Part shown: positions 1 to 5,453 of the stretch, one piece after another | How the letters are laid out: each line of letters starts with the position of its first letter | Numbering within the stretch: the stretch's first letter is position 1 | NCBI GenBank assembly: GCA_030590715.1 | Contig: JAUVCU010000125.1 | Location: 1 to 5,702, forward strand | Source: Lentisphaeria bacterium | GTDB lineage: Bacteria > Verrucomicrobiota > Lentisphaeria > Victivallales > JAUVCU01 | Direction: 5' to 3' | DNA length: 5,702 nt | Made by a program: the position numbers and the translations under genes | Notes under the pieces: generated by a model | Told to the model about the DNA's origin: nothing | The model's database searches: none | The model's input: only the letters and a program-made list of their open reading frames with translations

Positions 1-515
1 ATTCGTCCGCGACCATAAGCATCCGGAAATCCGGTAATGATGCCTGCGCTTCGTACAGCTTTCATCTCCGGTGTATATGCATCGAATACACCATCGTTGT
101 GGGTCTTGTGGTAGTTTTCGTAGAACTCTTTGATCTGCGGATTTATTTCGTATCCGTAAGCCGCAAGCCCGGCTTCCACCATTCTTAGTCCGCCGTTCGG
201 CATCATTGCTCTTTTTAGCGGTTTATCCGTCTGAAGTCCGATAATCTGTTCAAGTTTTTTGTCAATGAACCCTGCAGGATGAGACGTAATTGTTGACGGT
301 GTGTTCACGTCCGCATCAAGGATTCCTTTTTGTTGCTCCTCTATCTTAAGCTCAGAAACCTGCTCCCAAAGTTTTGTTGTAGCCTCTGTCGGGCCTGCTA
401 GAAATGAGTGATCGCCCTCGTACGGAGTCAGGTTTTGGTGTATGAAATCTATTGTGTCTATCGTTGTCTGCCAGGCTCCACTTTTAAAGCCTTCCCACGC
501 TTTGATATTCTTCAT
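1..515 (-). CDS. pflB: Formate C-acetyltransferase (pyruvate formate-lyase), N-terminal part, cut by window edge
   Basis: Reading the minus strand from the ATG at 515 gives 171 codons that run off the left edge. The protein begins MKNIKAWEGFKSGAWQ and contains TPYEGDHSFLAGPTEATT (30-47), TITSHPAGFIDKKLEQI (75-91), GLQTDKPLKRAMMPNGG (93-109), KTHNDGVFDAYTPE (137-150) and GFPDAYGRGR (162-171). These match the N-terminus of E. coli PflB block for block. The family is about 760 residues, so roughly the first quarter is present; the catalytic Cys-Cys pair and the C-terminal glycyl-radical loop lie outside. The enzyme cleaves pyruvate with CoA to acetyl-CoA and formate in the cytoplasm under anoxia and needs the radical-SAM activase PflA, which is not seen here. 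An AAGG motif lies just upstream of the ATG. The gene is read away from the rest of the window, downstream of trmB and its terminator, so it probably has its own promoter in the 226-base leader. The closely related 2-ketobutyrate formate-lyase (TdcE) cannot be excluded from this part. Confidence 0.95.
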   Translation of the reverse strand, partial: MKNIKAWEGFKSGAWQTTIDTIDFIHQNLTPYEGDHSFLAGPTEATTKLWEQVSELKIEEQQKGILDADVNTPSTITSHPAGFIDKKLEQIIGLQTDKPLKRAMMPNGGLRMVEAGLAAYGYEINPQIKEFYENYHKTHNDGVFDAYTPEMKAVRSAGIITGFPDAYGRGR

Positions 516-523
516 TGGTGACC

Positions 524-551
524 TTGAATAAATTCTCTTTAATTTATTGAA
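524..551 (-). promoter_or_regulatory. AT-rich imperfect palindrome in the pflB leader (candidate operator or leader hairpin)
   Basis: Arms TTGAATAAATT (524-534) and AATTTATTGAA (541-551) are complementary at 10 of 11 positions around a 6-base centre. The palindrome ends 8 bases before the pflB ATG. It could bind a redox or anaerobic regulator, or form a weak leader hairpin over the ribosome-binding region. It matches no operator I can name with confidence. The rest of the 516-741 leader is AT-rich, contains no supported gene, and shows no clear -35/-10 pair on the minus strand. Confidence 0.35.
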
Positions 552-741
552 TATGTAATGATCTAAAAATAGTAGCATTATTGGTTTTGTGAAAGGTAAT
601 CGCACCTCTAAAAAAGTAAATAGTATTACTGGAAAATATGGCTATAAAAATGAATGGAGGAATAAAAAGCTATGTATGAGTTAAGTGTGTTTTGAATGGG
701 GATGCAGCTTTGAATGAAAGGGGGCTTGACTTAGATAGGGT

Positions 742-775
742 AATAAAAAAGCGGATACTCAAAGAGTACCCGCTT
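742..775 (-). terminator. Rho-independent terminator of trmB
   Basis: On the minus strand, AAGCGGGTACTC and GAGTATCCGCTT form a 12-bp stem (one G-U pair) around a TTT loop, followed by TTTTATT. The stem starts 8 bases after the trmB stop codon. It separates trmB from pflB transcriptionally. Confidence 0.9.
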
Positions 776-783
776 GGAATTGA

Positions 784-1377
784 CTATTTTGCTTTGATGT
801 AAGCAATGTGATGAACTTCTTTACCTTGTTCATTCCAGCGCTTTTCAAAGTCTGTTTTAATATCTTTTATATCGTCAAGTCTTGAATTGTCGACCGTGAA
901 AATATTTGCTTTCGCAAAAAGATTTGTCGCGATTTCCCAGTATGGTTCGTCATCTGTTGCAAAGTGGAAAACTCCACCAGGCTTAAGAATGCGGTGGATA
1001 TGAGTTACAATATTTGAGCAGATAAGGCGGTTGTGGCTGTGTCTGTCTTTTGGCCATGGATCAGGACAAAGCACGTGCAGTCTATCAAGAGAATTATCTT
1101 TCATCATGCATCCGATAAGGTGGCGTGCTTCTACGCGGAGCACTTCTGAATTTTCAATTCCTTCGCGTTCATTTCTTTTGAAGAGCTTGCGGCATCGTCC
1201 GATCATTATATCTGCAGAGAGAATAAAGCGTTCCGGGTATCTAAGAGCCAGTTGAGTTGAAAAGCTTCCTTTTCCACATCCAAGGTCAAGTTCAGTGATT
1301 TTGTCTGCCGGCCAGTCGATAAGAGTATCCAGAAGAGCGTATTTATCTGTCAGTATATTAATCTTTTTGTTTTCCAT
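784..1377 (-). CDS. trmB: tRNA (guanine-N7-)-methyltransferase TrmB
   Basis: A class I SAM-dependent methyltransferase of 197 residues that makes m7G at position 46 of the tRNA variable loop. The SAM-binding motif I ELDLGCGKGSFS is at 29-40, the acidic end of the next strand (SAD) at 54-56, and the TrmB signature CPDPWPKDRHSHNRL at 104-118. LKPGG (131-135) and the conserved ATDDEPYWE (140-148) follow. The C-terminal TDFEKRWNEQGKEVHH (175-190) corresponds to the tRNA-recognition tail of the family. It is shorter than E. coli TrmB (about 239 residues) because it lacks most of the N-terminal extension, which is common in other lineages. The ATG at 1377 is preceded by AT-rich sequence with no good Shine-Dalgarno, but no in-frame alternative looks better. 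It is divergent from the phosphatase operon; a TTGACA on the minus strand at 1468-1463 is a possible -35 but has only a poor -10 partner. A strong terminator follows directly. Confidence 0.95.
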   Translation of the reverse strand: MENKKINILTDKYALLDTLIDWPADKITELDLGCGKGSFSTQLALRYPERFILSADIMIGRCRKLFKRNEREGIENSEVLRVEARHLIGCMMKDNSLDRLHVLCPDPWPKDRHSHNRLICSNIVTHIHRILKPGGVFHFATDDEPYWEIATNLFAKANIFTVDNSRLDDIKDIKTDFEKRWNEQGKEVHHIAYIKAK

Positions 1378-1422
1378 TATAACTTGTGTGATTTATTTAA
1401 AAGTTAGGTTATGTTACGGGCT

Positions 1423-1431
1423 TGTTATAAT
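1423..1431 (+). promoter_or_regulatory. Extended -10 promoter for the phosphatase / rpiB-glyA operon
   Basis: TGTTATAAT is a perfect extended -10 (TGnTATAAT). No good -35 sits 16-18 bases upstream, which fits extended -10 promoters. Transcription would start near 1438, giving a leader of about 65 bases before the ATG at 1503. This is the best promoter in the divergent intergenic region 1378-1502. Confidence 0.6.
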
Positions 1432-1502
1432 AGTGCACTTATTTTTTATTGAAACCTCTGCGTGTCAATAATTTTTTAGTAAATAAATAAGGAAGATTTG
1501 AG

Positions 1503-1955
1503 ATGAACGTCATATTTGTATGTACAGGAAATACATGCCGAAGTCCAATGGCGGAAGGCTACTTTAAAGACCTTTGCAAAAAAGCCAATAAAGAAAATAT
1601 ATCAGCATTATCTGCTGGTGTTTCTGCGTGTCCAGGTATTCCTGTTTCACAAAACTCTGTCAATACACTTCAAAAACATGGAATAGATATCTCTTCCCAC
1701 GTCAGCAGCCCTCTTTTTCCGGAAATGGTGGAAAAGGCCGATGCTATTATTGCGATGACTCTTTCGCATAAGCTGCAGGTTGCGCGATTTCACCCCGAAG
1801 CTGTTGGTAAAACTCATTTACTTTTGGAATTTTCGGATAAGAATGGTGGTGATATTGGAGATCCTATCGGCGGCCCTCAAAGCGTGTATGATCAATGCTT
1901 CATGCAGATGAAGCCCGCTCTTGAAAACCTGTTATTGGATTTAACATCTGAATAA
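1503..1955 (+). CDS. ywlE: Low-molecular-weight phosphatase, YwlE-like (probable protein arginine phosphatase)
   Basis: A complete 150-residue LMW protein phosphatase, the usual family length. The P-loop CX5RS is at the N-terminus: VCTGNTCRSPMAE (6-18), with nucleophile Cys7 and phosphate-binding Arg13. The general acid is Asp120 in GDIGDPIGG (116-124). SAGVSA (37-42), HVSSPL (66-71) and DAIIAMTLSHK (80-90) also match the family, closest in my reading to Bacillus YwlE. Thr11 in the P-loop is the residue that favours phospho-arginine in YwlE; classical tyrosine phosphatases usually have a bulkier residue there. I therefore infer an arginine phosphatase, but a tyrosine phosphatase acting on an exopolysaccharide kinase is possible. 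AAGGAAG lies 7 bases before the ATG. The next gene starts 42 bases after the stop with no terminator between, so the two are probably cotranscribed. Codon use is less biased than in the two genes that follow. Confidence 0.93.
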   Translation: MNVIFVCTGNTCRSPMAEGYFKDLCKKANKENISALSAGVSACPGIPVSQNSVNTLQKHGIDISSHVSSPLFPEMVEKADAIIAMTLSHKLQVARFHPEAVGKTHLLLEFSDKNGGDIGDPIGGPQSVYDQCFMQMKPALENLLLDLTSE

Positions 1956-1997
1956 ATTTTTAATAATCATAAAGTTATATACAACAAGGAAAATGAA

Positions 1998-3716
1998 ATG
2001 AAAAAGATTGTAGATTGGACTGGAACAGATTTTACTGTTGCTGTTGGAACTGATCACGGTGGTTTTGAACTAAAAACAAAACTTGTAGAGTACTTGACTT
2101 CTAAAGGAATCAAATGCACAGATGTTGGACCATTTGAGTTCGATGCTGCTGATGACTACACTGACTACGCTTCACAAGTTGGACGCGCTGTTTCTACCGA
2201 TGAAGTAGAGTGTGGAATTCTTATCTGTCGTTCAGGACTTGGAATGGCAATGGGAGCTAACCGCTTTGCCGGTGTTCGTGCTTCTGTTTGTGCTGATGCT
2301 GAAACTGCTGCAAAAACTAAAGATCACAACTACTCAAACGTTCTTGTTCTTGGTGGAGACAAACTTGACGAAGCTGGCGTTCAGGCGATTGTTGACGCTT
2401 GGCTTACTACTCCATATGCTAACGAAGAGCGTCACACACGCCGCGTTGAGCAACTTGATATTCAGGGATACGACGACATCGCTGCTCTACGTTCTGTAGA
2501 TCCAGAGATTGCTGGTTGGGTTGATAAAGAAGCTGAACGTCAGGCTGACGGAATCGAGCTTATCGCTTCTGAGAACTTTACTAGCTGTGCTGTTCGCGCT
2601 GCTCAGGGTTCTGTTCTTACAAATAAATATGCTGAAGGATACCCAGGGAAGCGTTACTACGACGGATGTGAATACGTTGACCACGTTGAACAACTAGCTA
2701 TCGATCGCGCTTGTAAACTTTTCGGAGCTGAAGCTGCAAACGTTCAGACTCACTCTGGTTCTCAAGCTAATATGGCTGCTTACTTTGCTGTAATCGAGCC
2801 GGGTGATACTATTCTTGCTATGTCACTTGATCACGGTGGGCATTTGACTCACGGTCACCCAATGAACTTCTCTGGTATGCTTTATAACATCGTTCCTTAC
2901 GGAGTTACTAAAGAAACTGAAACTATTGACTACGCTGAAGTTGAGCGTCTTGCTATCGAGAACCAGCCTAAGCTGATCGTTGCTGGAGCTTCTGCTTACC
3001 CGCGTACAATCGACTTTCCGCGCCTTCGCGAGATCGCTGACAAAGTTGGTTCGCTTCTAATGGTTGATATGGCTCACATCGCCGGTCTTGTTGCTGCAGG
3101 ACAGCACCCGAGCCCGGTTCCTTACTGTGACATCGTTACTTCTACGACTCACAAAACTCTTCGTGGACCACGTGGTGGACTTATTCTTTCAAAAGAGAAA
3201 TTCATCAAAAAGATCAACTCGAAAGTATTCCCTGGTCTTCAGGGTGGACCTCTTATGCACGTTATCGCTGGTAAAGCGGTTTGTTTCAAAGAGTGTATGG
3301 AAGATAAGTTCCAGAAAGATCAGATCCAAGTTGTTAAGAATGCTAAAATGCTTGCTGCTGAGCTTGAGAAAGGTGGACTGCGTATCGTTTCTGGCGGAAC
3401 AGACAACCATTGCATGCTTGTTGACCTTCGCCCTAAGAACGTAACTGGAAAAATTGTTGGTGCTGTTCTTGATAAAGCTGGTATCACAGCAAACAAAAAC
3501 ATGATCCCATTCGATCCTGAAAGTCCATTTGTTACTTCTGGTGTTCGTCTTGGAACTCCTGCTGTTACTGCTCGCGGAATGAAAGAAGATGCAATGGTTA
3601 ACGTTGCTGACTTCATCCTTCGTGCTATCGACAACCGCGATGATCTTGAAAGCCTTGCAGCTATCAAAGAAGAAGTTACTGAGTTTATGGCTGATTACCC
3701 AATGCCAAAATTCTAA
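1998..3716 (+). CDS. glyA: Fused ribose-5-phosphate isomerase B / serine hydroxymethyltransferase
   Basis: One 572-residue frame holds two complete enzymes. Residues 1-155 are RpiB (ribose-5-P to ribulose-5-P): TDHGGFELK (18-26, Asp19/His20), GILICRSGLGMAMGAN (73-88, catalytic Cys77, with Ser79 where E. coli has Thr), DHNYSNVLVLGG (109-120, His110) and ERHTRR (144-149). Residues about 162-572 are SHMT, which converts serine and tetrahydrofolate to glycine and methylene-THF: ELIASENF (187-194), YAEGYPGKRYYDG (211-223), THSGSQANMA (251-260), HGGHLTHG (279-286), VDMAHIAGL (356-364), the PLP lysine Lys386 in TTHKTLRGPRGG, and Arg517 in TSGVRLGTPA. The SHMT part is of normal length (about 411 residues). 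It follows RpiB with almost no linker, and its first in-frame Met is residue 259, so it cannot be made separately as an intact enzyme. AAGGA lies 7 bases before the ATG; an ATG at 1993 stops after two codons. Strong bias to CTT, GCT, GTT, GGA, AAC and GAC suggests high expression. Asp222 in YYDG replaces the usual glycine. Confidence 0.96.
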   Translation: MKKIVDWTGTDFTVAVGTDHGGFELKTKLVEYLTSKGIKCTDVGPFEFDAADDYTDYASQVGRAVSTDEVECGILICRSGLGMAMGANRFAGVRASVCADAETAAKTKDHNYSNVLVLGGDKLDEAGVQAIVDAWLTTPYANEERHTRRVEQLDIQGYDDIAALRSVDPEIAGWVDKEAERQADGIELIASENFTSCAVRAAQGSVLTNKYAEGYPGKRYYDGCEYVDHVEQLAIDRACKLFGAEAANVQTHSGSQANMAAYFAVIEPGDTILAMSLDHGGHLTHGHPMNFSGMLYNIVPYGVTKETETIDYAEVERLAIENQPKLIVAGASAYPRTIDFPRLREIADKVGSLLMVDMAHIAGLVAAGQHPSPVPYCDIVTSTTHKTLRGPRGGLILSKEKFIKKINSKVFPGLQGGPLMHVIAGKAVCFKECMEDKFQKDQIQVVKNAKMLAAELEKGGLRIVSGGTDNHCMLVDLRPKNVTGKIVGAVLDKAGITANKNMIPFDPESPFVTSGVRLGTPAVTARGMKEDAMVNVADFILRAIDNRDDLESLAAIKEEVTEFMADYPMPKF

Positions 3717-3730
3717 GAAACTTTTTATCT

Positions 3731-3760
3731 AGGAACGGTTCGCCGTTCCTTTTTTCTTTT
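3731..3760 (+). terminator. Rho-independent terminator after rpiB-glyA
   Basis: AGGAACGG and CCGTTCCT form a perfect 8-bp stem around a TTCG tetraloop, followed by TTTTTTCTTTT. It starts 14 bases after the glyA stop and ends the phosphatase/rpiB-glyA operon. Only about 30 AT-rich bases remain before serS, with no clear promoter, so serS may depend partly on read-through. Confidence 0.93.
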
Positions 3761-3789
3761 AAATAAAATAATGAATTTGGAATAATATA

Positions 3790-5040
3790 ATGATTGATAT
3801 TAAGATTATTCGCGAAAACCCGGAGATGGTAAAAGCAAATTTTGCCCGCCGTGGTGACCAGGTCGATATTGACGGTCTTCTTGCAGTAGATGCAGAGCAC
3901 CGTGAAGTACTTCATAAAGTTGAAGCTCTTCGCGCTGAACGTAACCGTTTGAGCAAAGAGTGTAAAACAAATCCTGAAGCTCGCGAGCAGGTTAAGGCAA
4001 TGAAAGTCGAACTTGGCGAACTTGAAGCTAAGTGTAAAGAACTTGATGACGATATTTTCACACGCATGTCTTGGTATCCTAACCTTCTTTCAGATGAAGT
4101 GCCTGATGGAAACCACGATGATGACAATATTGAGCTTCGTAAAGTTGGAACTATTCCAACATTTGATTTCAAGCCTCGTGACCACCAGGAACTTGGTGAG
4201 ATGCTTGACATCCTTGATACAGCTCGTGGAGCTAAAGTTGCACAGTCTGGTTTCTACTACTGGAAAGGTAAAGGGGCACAGCTTGTTAATGCTCTTTTCT
4301 TCTGGGCTCAAAACCACCTGATCAACGAAGGCTTTACTTCGTTCATTACTCCATCTGCGGCAAAGTCTCACACTCTTTTCGGTACTGGTTACCTGCCGTT
4401 CTTCGAAGATCAGACGTACGGACTTGAAGGTGAAGATCTATCTCTAATCGGTACATCAGAGCAGACACTTATCGGTTATCACGGAGATGAGATGCTTAAA
4501 GGTGAAACACTACCGCTAATGTATACTGCTTTCTCTCCTTGTTTCCGTACGGAAGCTGGTAGCTATGGTAAAGCTGCTCGTGGAATCTTCCGCGTTCACG
4601 AATTCCATAAAGTTGAGCAGGTCATTTTCTGTAAGCCTGAAGATTCTCCAAAGTACCATGAGCTTTGTCTTAAGAATGAAGAAGAGATTCTTCAAAAGCT
4701 TGAGCTGCCTTACCGCGTTGTTAATATCTGCGTTGGTGACATGGGCGCTCCAGGATACAAGAAATACGATACTGAAGCGTGGTTCGCTGGTTTCGAAAGC
4801 TACCGTGAGGTTACTTCGAACACGAACCTTACAGACTTCCAGGCTCGCCGTCTGAATATCCGTTATAAGGATAAAGATGGTAGCAAGGGATTCTGTCATA
4901 CTATTTCTGCGACGGCTGTTACAGACCGCGTTGCAATTGCGATTATCGAGAACAATCAGCAGGAAGATGGTTCTATCATCATCCCTGAAGTTCTACGTCC
5001 GCTTTGTGGATTCGATAAGATTGAGGCTCCAACTAAGTAG
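3790..5040 (+). CDS. serS: Seryl-tRNA synthetase
   Basis: A class II aminoacyl-tRNA synthetase of 416 residues (family usually about 420-430) that charges tRNA-Ser, and tRNA-Sec where present, with serine in the cytoplasm. It starts MIDIKIIRENPEMVKANFARR. Residues about 30-95 are the charged, helical N-terminal arm that grips the long variable arm of tRNA-Ser. The catalytic domain shows GTSEQTL (221-227), motif 2 in FSPCFRTEAGSYG (248-260), RGIFRVHEFHKVEQV (264-278), CVGDMGAPGYKKYDTEAW (314-331), YREVTSNTN (338-346), DFQARRLNIRYK (349-360) and NNQQEDGSIIIPEVLRP (388-404). Motif 3 is unusual: TISATAVTDR (371-380) keeps the essential Arg but lacks the Gly-x-Gly of the common NGSGLAVGR. A weak TTGGAA lies about 8 bases before the ATG. 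Codon use is strongly biased, like rpiB-glyA. It lies between two terminators and is probably monocistronic. Confidence 0.97.
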   Translation: MIDIKIIRENPEMVKANFARRGDQVDIDGLLAVDAEHREVLHKVEALRAERNRLSKECKTNPEAREQVKAMKVELGELEAKCKELDDDIFTRMSWYPNLLSDEVPDGNHDDDNIELRKVGTIPTFDFKPRDHQELGEMLDILDTARGAKVAQSGFYYWKGKGAQLVNALFFWAQNHLINEGFTSFITPSAAKSHTLFGTGYLPFFEDQTYGLEGEDLSLIGTSEQTLIGYHGDEMLKGETLPLMYTAFSPCFRTEAGSYGKAARGIFRVHEFHKVEQVIFCKPEDSPKYHELCLKNEEEILQKLELPYRVVNICVGDMGAPGYKKYDTEAWFAGFESYREVTSNTNLTDFQARRLNIRYKDKDGSKGFCHTISATAVTDRVAIAIIENNQQEDGSIIIPEVLRPLCGFDKIEAPTK

Positions 5041-5061
5041 TTTCTTCTTAGTTAGTCTTTC

Positions 5062-5094
5062 AAAAGCGGCTGGTTTATTCCTGCCGTTTTTTTT
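5062..5094 (+). terminator. Rho-independent terminator of serS
   Basis: CGGC (5067-5070) pairs with GCCG (5083-5086). An inner GG/CC pair lies beyond a T-T mismatch, around a TTTATT loop, and the upstream AAAAG extends the stem against the T-tract. Eight T residues follow (5087-5094). It lies 21 bases after the serS stop. Confidence 0.88.
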
Positions 5095-5164
5095 GTGCCC
5101 TGATCATCTGTTGGTAACATTTCTAGTATTGATGTTTTAAAAAATACCAGGAAGCTCAGTAAGG

Positions 5165-5193
5165 TTATTTTGTGCCGAAGGCACAATTAATAA
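5165..5193. repeat. Hairpin palindrome with GAA loop
   Basis: TTGTGCC (5170-5176) and GGCACAA (5180-5186) pair perfectly around GAA. Outer TTATT (5165-5169) and AATAA (5189-5193) extend the stem beyond a 2-base bulge. No T-tract follows in either direction, so it is not a typical terminator. It overlaps the left end of the inverted-repeat segment. Confidence 0.55.
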
Positions 5194-5388
5194 CAGCCTA
5201 TGGTGAAGCGAAGCGTAACCATAGGGTTGTACCATATCCATAAATTGCGTTCTGAATGAACGCCTAAAATTATTGTCTCAATTGAATGTCAATATTTAAA
5301 ACGATGAAGCATACTGTTAGCACGCCTTGCTCCAAATGTTGACTACCCTATGGTTACGTTCGTTCCTTACTCCATCATAAGCTGTTAT
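5190..5388. repeat. About 200-base segment framed by inverted repeats (attC-like or REPIN/MITE-like)
   Basis: Outer arms ATAACAGC (5190-5197) and GCTGTTAT (5381-5388) are perfectly complementary. Inner arms CGTAACCATAGGGT (5214-5227) and ACCCTATGGTTACG (5345-5358) are a perfect 14-bp inverted repeat. Between outer and inner arm the two ends stay similar, with a few substitutions and a length difference. The left end is also a hairpin on its own: CCTATGGT (5197-5204... read from CCTATGGT after ACAG) pairs with ACCATAGG, extended by ACAG/TTGT with one unpaired G. So the segment is two inverted copies of a palindromic unit of about 40-47 bases. Integron attC sites are framed by complementary AAC/GTT core sites and have unpaired bases in the stem, but are usually 60-140 bases and match RYYYAAC/GTTRRRY; here the cores (TAATAAC, GTTATGT) fit only partly. 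A REPIN or MITE is the main alternative. No clear target-site duplication is visible. Confidence 0.5.
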
Positions 5389-5453
5389 GTGAAAGTCCAG
5401 ACTTCGTTTAGTCACACATCCCTGCCTTATTATATTTTAGCTCTGTTCCAGTT

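Larger units (their letters stand above)
5095..5453 (+). other. Gene-free, palindrome-rich intergenic stretch
   Basis: No supported coding frame exists on either strand in these 359 bases. The stretch holds a hairpin (5165-5193), a segment framed by inverted repeats (5190-5388), and a small perfect hairpin with arms GCGTTC and GAACGC (5247-5252 and 5258-5263). A 7-bp inverted pair, CACACAT (5413-5419) and ATGTGTG (5454-5460), sits at the start of the downstream open frame. The density of palindromes contrasts with the plain intergenic regions elsewhere in the window and suggests mobile or repeat-derived DNA. Confidence 0.6.

Noticed and set aside
638..679. Tiny plus-strand frame MAIKMNGGIKSYV with a nearby GGAGG
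   Set aside because: Only 13 codons, and the GGAGG lies inside the frame rather than before it; no evidence that it is translated.
1031..1255. Plus-strand open frame of 74 codons inside trmB
   Set aside because: It is fully antisense to trmB, which has unmistakable family motifs, and it has no ribosome-binding site or recognisable motif.
1432..1502. Possible riboswitch (for example glycine) in the operon leader
   Set aside because: The leader is about 65 AT-rich bases with no stable stem and no recognisable aptamer core.
3064..3444. Plus-strand 126-codon frame inside the SHMT domain
   Set aside because: Out-of-frame shadow of a strongly codon-biased gene; the composition is Leu/Ser-rich noise.
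4516..4899. Minus-strand 127-codon frame inside serS
   Set aside because: Antisense shadow of a conserved gene; biased codon use in serS removes stops on the opposite strand.
4877..5140. Plus-strand 87-codon frame across the serS end and its terminator
   Set aside because: It overlaps serS out of frame, runs through the terminator hairpin and has no start signals.
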